Positions 13,204-25,925 of a stretch of 64,000 nt of DNA are shown here, piece after piece. Every line of letters starts with the position of its first letter. Within the stretch, counting starts at the first letter, position 1. A program made the translations under genes and the position numbers. Origin of the DNA: Fasciolopsis buskii (Eukaryota; Platyhelminthes; Trematoda; Plagiorchiida; Fasciolidae); assembly GCA_008360955.1 (NCBI GenBank), contig LUCM01004946.1:124001-188000 (forward strand), read 5' to 3'. Below the pieces are notes generated by a model. That model made no database searches and was not told the DNA's origin. It was given only the letters and a program-made list of their open reading frames with translations.

Positions 13204-14716
13204 TATCGCGAATCGGTGTCAAACGGCGTAGCATTATCGAAGCTAACACATTAGTAACTATCGGAATTAAACTAATCCCACGAAGATTGCTGCAGGCACT
13301 CCGTGTACCCTTCTTGAAGATGGGTATAATCAGTGACTCACCCCACGATAGCGGGATACGCTCCTCGTTCCAAATATCACGAAGCAAGGAGGTAAGTGAC
13401 TTCATCAGCACCTCTCCACCCAATTTGAAAAGAACTGAGGGAAGTTCGTCGGGACCGGCAGCTTTTCCCCTCTTCAGAAGCCGAATATTCGACTCCACTT
13501 CCACTTCCGTTGGGGGATCAAGTGACACCTCCCAAGGATTCACAGCTCCAGGCGTCGGGCTAGATACGATAGCGTATGGCCAGTTAAACTGGTCCTTGCA
13601 ATGTTCTGCCCAACGGTCCAGTCTTTCCTGTCTACCATGGATGAGCTCTCCATTCTTATCGCACACGACTTCACTAACCGAAGTTCGCCGCCCACCGCTG
13701 TCGCGTATAAGCCTAAGCAGTCTTTGACTGTTACCTGAAGCGGACGCCACTTCCATCTCTTCAGCTAACTTAACCCACCAGCTTTCGCGGTCATTCCTAA
13801 GGCTTATGGTCAACTGACGCTGCAACTGCCGACCCATCTCATTCATTTCCTTGCAGTTACGCAGCTCGCGTTTTCGCTCCATTAGAATTAGCGACGCTTG
13901 AGAGATACAGTGTTTTTGATGAATACTAGGTCTGGGACCGCAGGCGAAATTCGCTGCCAAATGCATAGCCTGCTTAATTTGATCCCACTGATGGTCTACA
14001 TTGCCACTGGTCGCAGTTCTTAGTTCCTCGGACAGTTTCTGTTCGTAGCTGTTGCGAACAGCCGAATCAGACAAACGTTCGACAGCCAATCGCATTTGTG
14101 GCCTGCGTCGATGGCCATTCAGCTGCAGTGAAAATTTCATGAAAACTAACGCATGGTCCGATTCGACGTACGTGGTCCAGTATGATCTACAGTTCGGGAC
14201 AGAACCGCACCAACGGTAGCTAACTGCGATATTGTCAATCTGACTCAGTGTACCTGTCGAGTTAGAACGCCATGTCGCTGTGCGACGCGAACTGCGTCGG
14301 AAATTCGTACTAGATAGGAATAAATGGTTATCTGCACAGAATTGGAGAAGTCTTTCCCCGTTGTCTGTTCGCTGAGCAGCCAAGGCGCATCGCCCACCTA
14401 AACAGGACTCCGAGGCACTAAGTCTTCCAACTTGTGCATTAAAGTCACCTGCTACCACTACAATGTCAGAGCGTTTGCTCTGCCGAACAAGAGTGACGAG
14501 GTTATCGTAAAACTCATCTTTCTCCATATCAGTGCTGCAGTCTGTTGGAGCGTATGCCGAGATAACAAATAAACTACGCTTAACACTACTATCCTTCCGG
14601 ACGCCGACTGATCCCTGCAGTCTCATGGCACACAAGCGACCGTTGATTGGGATCCAATCTAAAAGGGCTGCTTCAGCCTTCTCACTCAAGACTATTCCTA
14701 CACCACGTTGACCCAC
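13133..14716 (-). pseudogene. RTE endonuclease main part, linker and start of reverse transcriptase
   Basis: The longest open frame in the window, 527 residues. The endonuclease core is clear: ISAYAPTDCS, VVVAGDFNAQVGR, a TDNGERLLQFC segment, SQIDNIAVS, and YVESDHALVFMKF near residue 195, giving the Asp-Asn and Ser-Asp-His catalytic motifs. A charged linker follows (about 210-395), then GKAAGPDELP and the RT finger segment LSWGESLIIPIFKKG, then NLRGISLIPI. The frame stops at QIFTL just before the palm, where related elements continue. Family role: nick the target and start reverse transcription. Confidence 0.88.
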
Positions 14717-15150
14717 AGCTTGAGCTGCTTTGTCTCTGCAGTGTGCAGGGAATACCTTGACGAGAAATTTGGCTCAGTTAGTTGAATTACTATGCTCAAA
14801 TCCCGAATTCCAGTTTCGTTGATGCAGCAGACACCAATCGAAAGTGAGTCCACTACCAGAGTCAAACATACCTGTTGGCCAGCCTGCATTAAAGTGGACA
14901 AATTGAGGGAACCGAGATTCAGAGGCTGACGAGGCTTGAGAAACTGTGAGCTAACAGACTGAAAACTACCTACTACACTACTTGACAATAAACCGTTGCG
15001 AGTATCGGGCGTGTTATCAATGGAGATACTATGGATAGGCAGAAGGGGCAAACAGATTGGGTTGGAGACAGAGCAGAAAAGTTGAATAAAAGAGGGAACT
15101 CTGAGCAGGAGCATACTTATCACTACCCACCCGACCTGCGCTCCATGCAA
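14698..15150 (-). pseudogene. RTE endonuclease, N-terminal part
   Basis: The useful part begins at RQPLNLGSLNLSTLMQAG and continues through CCINETGIRDLSIVIQ, the opening strands of an apurinic-like endonuclease with the metal-binding Glu in N-E-T. The frame then leaves the element's coding phase near 14735; the rest of the enzyme continues in another frame at 13133-14716. The first forty residues or so look like leader or UTR. The same shift is present in the copy at 33100. Confidence 0.8.
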
Positions 15151-15599
15151 TGGGCAGCGCGGTCCTGATCATCCTGCGCGACGACCGATGCAGTATGGAA
15201 TTATTTGCAGACGCATATATCCTGGGGATTGATGGACGGGTACTGCTAGGGAGTCCAGCCGCTAAGCAGAAGAACGATTAGGGTTCTCAACCAAGGCCTT
15301 TGGTTCTCACAAGAACCTGACCGCAAGGCAGCGGGGAAAAGCTGAGTGGGCACCCATCTACTTGGATCAATTATTCTTCCACTCGTTTTTACGACTGAGC
15401 TGCAAACTCAGATCAACCCCTAACTTGGAGGACCAGGAGACTACTTCGTCAGGCCTCTACCCATTGACCTTCCAGGCATGATCGGATCTTCGGCTTGAAA
15501 TAAGCCATCCTGTATAGCTCGTTGGATCATGGAGGCACGCAAGCCGTCGCACCACGTCAAGGTGTAGTCTCGTTGTGACAGCAGTCTAGTTGTGACAGT

Positions 15600-18280
15600 C
15601 AACATACGTAAGAATATTACTCCATTCTAAATTATGATTAATTCTCGCTTTGCTTTTAGTTGGCTTGAATTTAATTTCTATCCGAATGGCCTATGAATCT
15701 AGGCATCTTACAGTTACTTGCGAGTAAGGTCAGGGATTGACCTTTATTTATTTTGCTAACGCTCCTTCGAGCCAGACCTACCAGTTTACTGATGCCGATC
15801 CCACACTCGGGAAGCAAACGATTTCAGTTTCGTTCACCAGAGCTCCCAAACAGCACCCGTCTGCCATCGTACCTTGGGCTTGAACTCAGTCCATTGATCT
15901 GGTGGGCGGGTGCGCTACCCTTGTGCTGCCTAATTCCCTCCTGTGCTGATCTGAATTGTTGAAACGAAACTCAAATCCAGTGTTTACCAAGATTAGGGTT
16001 GGCCGAATAACTGGAGGTCACTGACTAAAAGGTGCAATCTAAAGAGTACTTGGTCAAACAAGGAAAGTCTTACATATTGAGAACACTGCTAATCCAATTA
16101 TTCAAAGTTCTCAGAGAATAGATAGAGAACATTTGGTTTTTATTAAAGTAACAGCCTAGGGCTTCGTGATTCTTAGAAGAATGCCTTACTTTTGCCACGA
16201 ATGATTACATTATACCAAGGCATCAGTTGCATTAACATCCGGTTAAGATTATGCACTAATACATATTTAATATAGTACCAGGCCTATTAAAAGTCCGGTT
16301 TTATCTTTCGAACACATCGGTGAGCATTTCGGGATTTTGCATAAAGTCCACTTGTTTTTGGCAAAGCATGTGCATGCAGTGGATATCAAGATGCGATTGC
16401 CATCCATTCATTGGCGTAAATACATGCCGAAAATAGACATTCCATTTGAGGTCATTCTTTTTCTTGACTTTACGAAAATTACCTGTCCCATATATGAATT
16501 TAAAAACCAAAACGAACGCTTGATCAGTTGGCATCCTTAATATCTGTGCAGCTGACCCCTATACTTCTACAAATTATATTGTATTTTATCATGCGAACAT
16601 ACGCAACAATTTTCCTTTCACTAGTCACAAATGCTAAATTTAGGCCATGGGAAACCACTGCGGCCAACATGGAAACCAAAACAATAAATCGTGAAACGTG
16701 AACAGACTGAAAAAAAACAATTATGAAACGCTGTGTTTTATGAACCAGTATAATTATGTCACACTAATTGGGGATCAGCCTGATTAAAGACCACTTGAGA
16801 TCGGTATGGGGATCGAAGCCAGCGAGTGAACTAACCGGCAACTAGAGCCAATGTAGACATCTGCAAGTGACCTACGTGACACTTTCGGAATGTTCATTCC
16901 CCTTTGACGCGTCTGTCTCAGCAAGACTGGCCAAAAAATAGTCCGACCATTTCAACTCTCTTTTGCAATAACACTAGAGTGGGTCGGATTCTCGTTGAAC
17001 CAACTCACTTGATTAAAATACCTTAATCGCTAGGCAATCTTGTCCGCTACATAGTCTTCCAGTAGGATTTGTTGGTTTTCTTTGAAAAAGTTAACCATGT
17101 CTACTGTTTGGAATAATTAATCCACACGATGACCCTTTCTTCCCGTTGCCACAGCACCCTCCAAAACAAGAGCGAAAGAAGAAAAACAATCAATTGTGAT
17201 ACAAGCAAATGATATCTGCTGTTTTTTTTTAAATTGTTCAGGCAAGCAGACAGAACCCGTGAAAATAGCTCGAAGTGGCAGACAAATTCAATTCTAACGA
17301 AGCTACTATATAATACTACATACGATCATTATTAATTACGATTGGGCCAACAGATAATTGACAGGGAAAAGAGGGATGGATGAGGAGAAGGCAAGCTCAC
17401 ACGTGCAACTGAGATGATATTGTGGATTAAAACCAAATGAAATTAACGGTTCTTTTGTCTAGAGAAGAGATGGGCAAGGGTAACCTTAATACTTGTTTAT
17501 TTCGCGCGCATGAAAAAAGCGTAAGGACTATGATGAGAGTGAGATGTCGTGTGAATCATGTTATCTTCCTACAGATATTCCAGTTTCTACTGAGCATTTC
17601 CGTTTTATTGACTGGGCAGCCAGACTAAAAAAGCGTGAAGACATCTCCGATAGTTATTTTCCGAGTTCCAACCATGTTTGTGATGCTCAGAGATGAGCTT
17701 GCAGAATTGCATGACCAGGTATCTATAGCAACCAACATCAAAAGAACGGATGAATGAAATAAGTCCCGCAACCGGAGACTTTATCCACTATCTGTAAACA
17801 CGAAATTAGTTCAAATATGGAACGAACTTGACGCTTTGTTGCATGAGTATTCCTCAGATAGTTAGATTCACCTCGTCTCTCATAATAGCACAACTGAGAT
17901 TCACTGAAAACTAGTTTCCTACTTTGATTTGGTTCACGATTTTATACGCCACTCATCGCACGAATTTCGGGAAGCACTTACCGCTGTCACTGTGCTGAAG
18001 AGCGAATAACTGAAATCCAAGTCTTTTTCGCCTAGGTGCATTTAAGTCAAGGAGAAGGACGGGTTCAAAGCACTTTGAAACAACACTTACCCAAAATACG
18101 CCAGCAGTATTAGCGAGTCATTTATTCAATGTCGACACATGTTCGCTAGTGTGACTTGCTCAGTACACAACAAGGTTTGAACAAGTTCCATCAGGAAGAA
18201 TCATCTGTACCATCAATGCTCCCAACAAGTTACTATCACCATAACTTTGCGAACAACGTCGTGGATATCCCCTCCTACTC
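15600..18280. other. No gene recognised
   Basis: Frames are short and without family resemblance. A segment at about 15755-15970 loosely resembles the sequence near 38280-38350. A SINE-like B box, GCTTCGATCCCC, lies on the minus strand near 16815. Neither is strong enough to call separately. Confidence 0.5.
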
Positions 18281-18289
18281 TGTCACTTC

Positions 18290-18480
18290 ATCTGTTTAAT
18301 CCTTTTATTTCCAGGTTCGATTTGGCAACCAGCAAGGGTCGCCATGTGAACGATTTTTTCGGTAGCGGAAAGGTTTGAACCCATGACCTTCAGTTTGATA
18401 CGCCACGACGTTGACCGCTTGGCCAAAGCAGGTCCTCGCGAAGGCGCACCGCTGGATTCGTTTTCTGCCAAGTGGACCAT
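18290..18480 (-). repeat. tRNA-derived SINE-like unit
   Basis: On the minus strand, a Pol III A-box-like TGGCCAAGCGGT is followed about 35 bases later by a B-box-like GGGTTCAAACC, the spacing found in tRNA genes. There is no foldable acceptor stem, so this is a SINE head and not a tRNA. It continues into a short A-rich end. Confidence 0.6.
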
Positions 18481-18489
18481 GGTGTAAAC

Positions 18490-20630
18490 CTAATACTGAC
18501 CAGATTCACCTTATACATAATCCACCTTTCTGAGGCTATTTATTTTGACGAGGCTGTGCTGTCCTCAAAAGACTATGTGAAAAGTTGTTTGAAGCCAGTA
18601 GCCAGATCTGAAAATATAAAGATAAGATTCACAATCTTTAGCGTATGCAGATCGATTGAAAAATCAACCAAAATAATTACCAACCAGCAGAAAGCCCATT
18701 ATTGTGATGCTGCATTCATCACTGACTTTTCATTCCTACGGATTCGGTAGAAATGGTCCACTTTTTTCCCCACCTAAAAGCTTTCCTAGCATCATTGTTT
18801 GCTAGATCAGGAGTACTGTTATTAGTCTGAAATACTGAGAAAACAGTTTGCCGAGCAAGCTCGTTTTCAGTGATTCGTACTCATATCATTACATCACAAT
18901 GCAAAGCCTAGACCACAAAATGATTACCACGACATGTTTATGCATGTAACACCACATATCTCTTTCCCATCCACATTTTTTGTCTGACTAATCCAATCCC
19001 TTCTAAGAAAAATTTCCTCCAAATATATTGTGATGGCATGAGTATGAGTCACTGGAAACGAGCTTGTTCGCCAACTTCTGTTTTCTCAATGTGCTCAGTG
19101 GGAATTTTCAAGGAACAGTCTCAATTAGTTCCAACGACGTGACCATTGATGGCCAACGTGGATAATCAATGGAGTGGATCGCCAACGGTTGCCAACTCAA
19201 GGTTGTTGTACTGAGGTTCTTCACGAATGGACCACTCTCATAAGAGTTGAATTCAATGTAAACAACCCTTAATTTGTGCAAAACCAGGGACAGATGGAGA
19301 GTTTTCATTGGAAAACTAGTCAGGCAAGCAAGCGGCTTCGATGTCCAACTCAGTAGTTCTGGAAGGACTTGGCGTGACAGTTAGGGTACGATGTCTGTAT
19401 CCTGTCGCTAGTTCCTAACGAAGACACAATACCATAAAATGCTTCCCCAGATTTCAATGTGAAGGGCATTATTGACGCTGCACGGTGAATCGCCTCGAAA
19501 CAAAATCAAGCTTCCTACTATTTAATAGAACGAGCTTGTCTGATCGAGACTGCCTTGGTGTGAATAATTGGCAAGATGACAATCTCCGCGACAGATTCAT
19601 CTTCCGACACCTAGAAGCAGCAAATAGCGAACTAACCTTGGAGACTTTGTACCCTATCTCCAAATCAATAAGACAAACATATCTCCGGACATGGAACTCA
19701 TTGACGGCACATCTTGCGCCTGACTGGCACTGATATGCATAAATGTGTGATAAGCAAAAGTAATAAATACTATGAATCAAAGTGAATTAGTCATCCTCAG
19801 GCACCCAGCGACAACCATTACATTGCGATAAAAATGCAATCAAAGCAGCTTCACAAAGTTACTTTCATGGCGTTTTGATCCTAATGATCCCCTGACCTCG
19901 TACTTCCTCCATATAAGGAGGGAAACTCATCAGCACTAAAGAAGCGGTGCACACGGTATTAGGCTCCAGGTCTGCTGAGCTCAAATTTGTCCGTATTAAC
20001 GTGGATGGAAAACCTTTTGTGATACCGAAGTATCGACTCCATCGGCATATCTTGGCTGCAAGGTATTTAGGTCTGGTCAGACTATGCAATGGCGATAACG
20101 TACTTTGCGAGTCAGAATTTGGAACCAAAATATCCAGTAATGGCTCCAAAAGGAAAACATCTCCTGTGATGCGGACAGCAGCTAAGCAATGCTCCTCTAA
20201 TGAGTCCACCGCATCTGCTCTGATTATCGTGACTGAACCCCGTACTTCGGAAGTGTTGGCCGCGCAAGAAGTTAGGAACACTTGCGGCTGGATGGAGTTA
20301 TCTGATGACAGCGCTAGTGGAAGGCATTATTAGGCCGAAGTTTTCACTTCATTTGAGTAAGTTCAGTGATCGCCCAATGAACCAGATGCAGCAACAAGAC
20401 GCCTTAGCTAAAACTCAGCAAAATTTCAAAATAGATATTTACTGCCTTCCCTAAACGCACATGCAAGAGCCCATATGGAGAATAATTCTCCATAGCCTAC
20501 GCAGAACATCGTTCTGTTGCCAAGTTCTCCGCATTTCAGATGGTCCAACTTCTACCGATTCTGACCACGTTTGTATTGGGATCTCTTTGAACACCAAAGC
20601 CGGCTGAAAATTGGCAGACTTAAGGTAGAC
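18490..20630. other. No gene recognised
   Basis: Overlapping frames of 128 and 138 residues on opposite strands at 19865-20333 are the longest, but neither shows a known domain. They abut the left arm of the inverted duplication. They could be part of an unrecognised retroelement or a host exon. Confidence 0.45.
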
Positions 20631-20657
20631 GGCAGCTAGCTGTCTCCCGACTGTGCA

Positions 20658-21267
20658 TTGCCATGCAGAATCCCAATCAACACTCCTTTGTCTTCAGGTC
20701 AGCCTTACGGTTCTGTGCTTGTTAGCAGCAATCGACTGGAGCTTCGTTGCCTGCTGATGGTATTTCTGCACGCCTTCACGGATTACAGTCTCCTAAAATC
20801 GATGACTTGTCCCGACTGCTCTGAGGTATGCCTTCAGCGGTGGACGTTGTGGTCGCAGTTATCTGGAGGAGCCCGAAGGCACATCAGATGTCGATTCGCT
20901 GTCCGAGTTGATCGAACTAACAATGGCAATCTTGCTTGCGGGCTTGTCTCGATCACGGACGGATTCCGGCGAAAACGTTTTCCTTCGCCTGTACTCATTG
21001 GACTCAGATTGACCACATTGACACTGGTCACCGGTAGTGACGGTCAGTCGAAAATGGTCTATCATTCTGGTTGACATCCATGGATGCAGATCCTTCCTTG
21101 ATGATTGCTCGTTTTTGTTCGGTACTAGTCTGCGGTCGAACAAGCACAAAAGATACGTCCTGAACAGATGTTTCTGGACAATGATCGGTGACTTGGGTCT
21201 TACCTTTCATCATCATAGGTGAATGCTTCAGGGCGAACTTGGACAGCAGACCAAATGACCTCTGCAC
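20658..21267 (-). pseudogene. Unidentified coding-like segment in the duplication (left copy)
   Basis: On the minus strand, frames at 21028-21267 and 20859-21149 read segments such as KGKTQVTDHCPETSVQDVSF, then YRRRKTFSPESVRDRDKP and KIAIVSSINSDSESTSDVPS. The mix of charged and Ser-rich sequence looks more like a real protein than random translation. I do not recognise the family. The copy on the right arm (37491-37965, plus strand) differs by a few residues, including Glu to Lys and Ser to Trp changes. It may be a captured host exon, a retroelement ORF1, or chance. Confidence 0.35.
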
Positions 21268-22054
21268 TCAGATGCTCCCATCACACAGTACTCGGTGTCC
21301 GATGCGCCTGGCGAACGATCAGTATCTTCGAAGTCAGTTGCTCTGTTTTATGGCCTTTTATCCGTCCTCGGGATATCTCATGCTGTTAGCTGCTAACATC
21401 TTAGAGGTGTCAACTCTCTAGGAGCCTGAAAATTGATCACCAGCAGTGGTGGGTGAATAAATCTATGCAAATGGAAATTTCTGTAACCGTCGGCAATAGT
21501 TACAAACTTTACTGACTGTATAGGAGTACTGGTACGCGAAAGTAGGGTGTCAGCAAGGTGATCAAGAAATCTAGCAGCTAAATAAGCTAATCTCAGGAGC
21601 GTTGGCTGCCCGTTGGGCAGAGCATTTCGACGAGCAGTTTATTTAACCCGATCCTGGTCCTCACTTANCTCTTTAGGGCAATATTTTCGTTTTTTACAGG
21701 GTCTGTCTATCACATTGAAGTCAAGTGCATGTGACCAGTAGTCTGTGATCGTGCAAATCCAATGTTGAATAACGACATTTAGGGGCTAAGACATTCAGCT
21801 TAGATTCATTACTTCATGATGTGAGCTCAAATTAAAATGTCATTGATGTGCGGTGCTTAGGATTCCTAACGGGAACGAATCTGCTCCACACTGCTCTCGT
21901 CATCCTCCGTGATTAGCTGAGCGTTGATAATGCCTAATTAATGGTTTTCAGGTCGCCTCAGATGCGCCAATGAAATATTTTTAGCTTATGGTTTTGTTGT
22001 GTTGCCGAGTTTGGTCGGTCTGCCGCGCGTTTATTGGTGACCCACCAATACGAG

Positions 22055-23238
22055 TCAGAAATCAAGTGAGCCCTATCGTTTGTATAGTTGTGTTGGGTGG
22101 CCTTGCTCGATATGTGAAAAACAGCCAATTACAGAACGAGTTTTGATGAATCTTTTTGCAGACATTCCTCGCAGAAGCTTCACGAACTTCGCTGGCATAT
22201 CCTTCCGGTGGAGAACGCTGAATAGTGCTGTCCGATCCACTGAGTCGATCGCGCCTTTCAATTTGAGAAAGACTACGATCGTACGACGGTTGTGCTTGTT
22301 GAATCAAAACGCATGGTCCGATTTGACGTACGTAGCCCCACTAAGATCTGCAGTTCTGGACGGAACCGCACCGAAGGTAGCTTACTGCAATATGGTCGAT
22401 CTGACCCAGACTAAATGTTCACATAGAGCGTCATGTCGACGTGCAACGCGAACTGTGTCGTAAATTCATACTAGACAGGATTAAGTTATTGTCTCCAAAA
22501 CATTGGAGAAGTCTTTCCCCGTTAGCTGTTCGCTGAGTAGGTAAGGCGCACCACACCTGAGCAATCTTCCAATGCACTAATTTTTCCAACTCGTGCATTA
22601 AAATCACCTGCTACCATCACAATGTCAGAGCCCTCGTTCTTCCGAACAAGAGCGACGAGGTCATCATGAAACTAGTCTTTTTGCATGTCAATGCTGCAGT
22701 CTGTTAAGGTGTATACCGAGATGAAAAATGAACTGTGCTTGACACTACTATCCTTCCGGAAGCCGACTGATTCCTGTGGCCTCAAGGCGAACAAGCGACT
22801 GTTAACCGGGATCCAGTCTAAAAGGGTCGCTTCAGCCTTCTCACTTAAGACTATTCTTCACTGTGTTCACCCACAGCTTGAGCTGCTTTGTCTCTGAAGT
22901 GTGCAGGGAATACCTTGACGAGACATTTGGCTCAGTTAGTTGAATTACTATGCTCAAATCCCGAATTCGTGTTCCATTCACGCAGCAGACACCACTGTCA
23001 GAGTCAAACATACCTGTTGGCCAGCCTGCATTAAAGTGTACAAATTGAGGGAACCGAGATTCAGAGGCTGACGAGGCTTGAGAAACTGTGACCGAACCGA
23101 CTGAAAATCACCTACTACACCAATTGACAATAAACCGTTGCGAGTATCGGGCGTTATCAGTGGCGACGTTATGGGTAGGCAGAGCGGGCGAAGGCATAGG
23201 ACTTGAGACAGAACAGATAGGCTGAATAAAAGTCTCTT
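22055..23238 (-). mobile_element. RTE-like deletion derivative (left copy)
   Basis: The 5' side starts at 23238 with TRNGLLSIGVVGDFQSVRS and KPRQPLNLGSLN, the same endonuclease start as at 14.9 kb. The endonuclease runs with stops to the S-D-H-A region near 22310 and is then joined directly to a reverse transcriptase piece, VVFLKLKGAIDSVDRTALF (near 22270-22200). Linker and RT fingers are deleted. The element stops after LLRGMSAK and is replaced by unrelated sequence, so there is no 3' UTR or tail. Confidence 0.82.
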
Positions 23239-23239
23239 G

Positions 23240-24460
23240 TTACAACGAATGGTCACACGCTGGTTTGAACACCTGACAATAACACTGCAGTTAATGTGAA
23301 AAATGCTGTCATTCGAGCCGTAATGGTGGACAGATGCCTGAGGTTTTCGATCTATCTAAAACTGTACCTCTGCTGAAGCTGCAAATAAGCGTTTCTTCTA
23401 GGTTTGTTTCCGATGTAGGTAAAAATACGAGATCCGCATATGAATTCCAAAAGGTTATGAAAAAACAGACAACACATCACTGAGTGGTCTTAATTCTTTG
23501 CCTTTCAAAGCAAGCAAAACATGTCACGCCTTTCCGGGCAACTCAGTCATTTGATTTATATTGGTTTTCTATCGGCCATGTCCTTAATGCCCAGCTAGCA
23601 TATTTCAGCAAGCCTCCACAGGAATTCGGTAACTGGCTACAAAGCCAACATTGGCGGCGCATTAGAGAATCATGCTTTATCGTTAATAGTACATTGGACG
23701 TATACATATATACAGGGTTGGGAAGAGCAAACACGAACTCGCGCATCCATGTGTGCAGGTGCTCGTTGTCAGCAAGGAAAATTAGTGCGGAGGGAAATGG
23801 ACAACATAGTGAGTAGCATTTCGGTGAACTGACTTTCAAACCTACACCACAATAATTGATGACTCCATCGAATGACGAGATGAGAGGTAAGGGGAAGATA
23901 AAGAGAACAGTAGGAAAGACCAGTACGATATTGGACAAGGACAAGTATATCACGAAATCATCACCACTGTAGAACAGTGATATTTGGTAGAAAGACGTAA
24001 GCCGGAGAGAGAGAGAGAGAGGGAGGGAGACGAATGCACCGAACAAACCCAAACTCATATGCACAGAGAGACACTAACTCTGGAATGCAATGTGGGCGGA
24101 ACAGGAGCAAACGTGTATCAAGGTCAGACCCAAACGTACGACTGGCGGGCGCTGAAAAATGAGTATAGGTGCACCTGATGGGGCGTGCACAGATAAACAG
24201 AGACAAACTCATACGCATTTGGGGTGGTGAGGGACGATAGTAATCACTGTAACAGGGATAAACAATTGGCATGAAAACGTACTGAACACTGGAGGGAAAA
24301 CTGAGACAACGAATTTAGATGAAGTTTTAAACCAAAACTAGGATGGAAAAATAGGAGATCATGATTTCCGCGCCGAATTCCAAATATTGGCGAAGTAGAT
24401 GAAAATTTTGATTGTTTTGTTGAGGCCAAAGAATAAAGAAGTAGGAAAGAATCGACCACA
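23240..24460. other. No gene; 3' flank of the ligase gene
   Basis: Contains an AG/GGA-rich tract at about 24004-24031, which gives Ser-Leu-rich frames on the other strand. The ligase 3' UTR presumably begins at 24467 and runs leftwards here. No canonical AATAAA or ATTAAA was seen on the minus strand close to the stop. Confidence 0.5.
24004..24031. repeat. AG-rich microsatellite
   Basis: A GA repeat followed by GGGA-type repeats, about 28 bases. Confidence 0.8.
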
Positions 24461-24467
24461 CCATAGA

Positions 24468-24691
24468 TTAATCAGTGTTATCCACCACCATGGCTGTCGA
24501 TTTGCCGACATCTGACAGTAATTGCTCATCTTCTATTGCACTGAGATTCGTGTTGGCAATGGGACACGGTGGATTCGTCTCAGGAACGAGTTCAACAGGA
24601 GGAGAAATGGGAAATTCCACAGCCATGGTAGGATCATCTGGCTGAAGTCGTAAGAGTTCATCATCTTCGGGCAGTTGTGTACTACCGGTTT
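24468..24691 (-). CDS. RNF13: PA-TM-RING ligase exon 7: acidic C-terminal tail and stop
   Basis: The last exon follows a GATAATTTCAG acceptor. Its first two bases complete Glu390, and the frame then runs ETGSTQLPEDDELLRLQPDD and on to a stop at 24468-24470. The tail is acidic and Pro-rich (for example FPISPPVELVPE) with no recognised domain, and ends MVVDNTD. An acidic, poorly conserved tail is usual in this family. Support comes from the splice site, the exact phase match with exon 6, and an open frame that stops cleanly; no sequence motif confirms it, so it is less certain than exons 2-6. An alternative terminal exon elsewhere in intron 6 cannot be excluded. Confidence 0.72.
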
Positions 24692-25739
24692 CTGAAATTA
24701 TCAACAAATCTGCAATTAAATGAAAACCCATGGACGGGTTACGAATATTTCGAATAAAATCCAAGAATTATGCACATCTTTCCATGAAACAAGGTTTTAT
24801 ATCATGTTTAAGTAGCCACCGCTGCCCTCAGAGGAGGTATGACTAGGAGCACCGGTCTGCTGACAAAACACCAAAACTATGTATGCCCAAACATCTGGAG
24901 TAGACCATTACTGTACAAATTTCGTGAATGCCCACACGCATTACAAAGCAAAACACCAATCCGTTTGCAAAGCATGATATCAGCAACACAGATGACGAGA
25001 AGTGGACAAATCAGTTACCGCATGCAGCCTTTCTCAAAGTAGATTTTCACAATTGAAACAATTTTGATTATTTCATGACCACAAATAATCGTACAGTTCC
25101 AAACAACGCACCGCTAGGTGGTCCGTCCGACAATTGTACCTCGAATGAAGTACATAGTGATGCGTGGTTCCATAATCGAACGTTTCAATCAACCTTGAAC
25201 CACAGGTGCGGTTAGAAATTTCCCACAGCTGATCAATTCTTGAATGATTCTTGCAGCAAATCCTTCCATAAAATCAAACAAGTGTTCCCGTTTTCAGGCT
25301 TTAAAATTCACTCATCTGATTACTTTAGAAAAGGAAACGCCCAAAGTCCGAGTGAAATACCATATATGATACAAAACAAAGACCATAGTTCATAAACTTT
25401 CTGTTATATTGGAAAATCTCTAAAGCACTGGCAACGCTGTTCACCACAGCATAATTTCTGGTACAACTGTCCCCTAAGTGCACAGGAGTCTTTTTGTTCC
25501 TCTATAAAGTATAACAAAGAAATCTTGCTCGAGAAATGAAAATGTGTCTGCTGCAAAATTCATATTCCGTGGTCGATCAGAAAACCGATCAATAGTAGGT
25601 AAATATAAATGAGGCTGACCGAGTGGCACTAAACAAGTTACGACAGACGAACAGTGTTTAATTCCTGAACACAGAAGACATCGATGTTGATCTTCATTAC
25701 ACGCAAGGACCAGGGCCACATGCTACCCGATGGGCCAAC

Positions 25740-25925
25740 AAGCTGCAGATAGAACAAAAGCCGACATATTACCGGTTAATCTTAAACAAGATCGGACCAT
25801 CGAATAGGCAGCCGAGGACAAACAGTGACAGAGACGTGCCAAGTTTTCAACTAACAGTCTATTTTGCCGTAAAATACCACAAAGGTCCATTGGTAGCGGT
25901 GTGACATGAATGTGACCCGCCATAA
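25740..25925. repeat. Dispersed repeat, copy related to 56200-56385
   Basis: Shared ordered blocks with 56.2-56.39 kb include GACAAACAGTG, then CGTGCCAA, then a TTGGT segment and GTGACAT, with divergence between. This suggests an old dispersed repeat of unknown class. Confidence 0.4.

Larger units (their letters stand above)
11720..15580 (-). mobile_element. Near-full-length RTE-like LINE (most complete copy)
   Basis: A minus-strand element of about 3.86 kb with its 5' end near 15580 and its 3' end at the ATC repeat near 11722-11738. Reading 5' to 3': a 5' UTR of about 430 bases, endonuclease (15150 to about 14100), a linker, reverse transcriptase (about 13500-12640), a C-terminal region (12633-11968), and a 3' UTR ending in GCTGAACG and a short GAT tail. 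Simple-repeat tails and this domain order are typical of the RTE clade (SR2-like in schistosomes). It is the reference for recognising other copies here. Frameshifts near 14730, near 13150 and near 12640, and stops in the RT, make it inactive. Confidence 0.9.
20636..23238 (+). repeat. Left arm of a large inverted duplication
   Basis: This 2.6 kb block is found again in reverse complement at 32785-38110. Positions 20636-21667 correspond to 38110-37091, and 21669-23238 to 34342-32785. Translations of matching parts are identical or differ by one or a few residues, so identity is very high. The left arm lies downstream of the ligase gene's stop codon; the right arm lies in its fifth intron. The single N at 21668 falls exactly where the right arm holds 2748 extra bases. 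Confidence 0.9.

Noticed and set aside
13110..13727. Plus-strand frame of 205 residues
   Set aside because: It is the antisense shadow of the RTE reverse transcriptase and linker on the minus strand.
19865..20333. Opposed frames of 138 and 128 residues
   Set aside because: Both strands are open over the same bases and neither resembles a known protein; not enough to call a gene.
23543..24272. Minus-strand frames rich in Ser, Leu and Pro, up to 173 residues
   Set aside because: The sequence is of low complexity around an AG microsatellite, with no domain and no partner exon; the ligase 3' UTR likely overlaps it.
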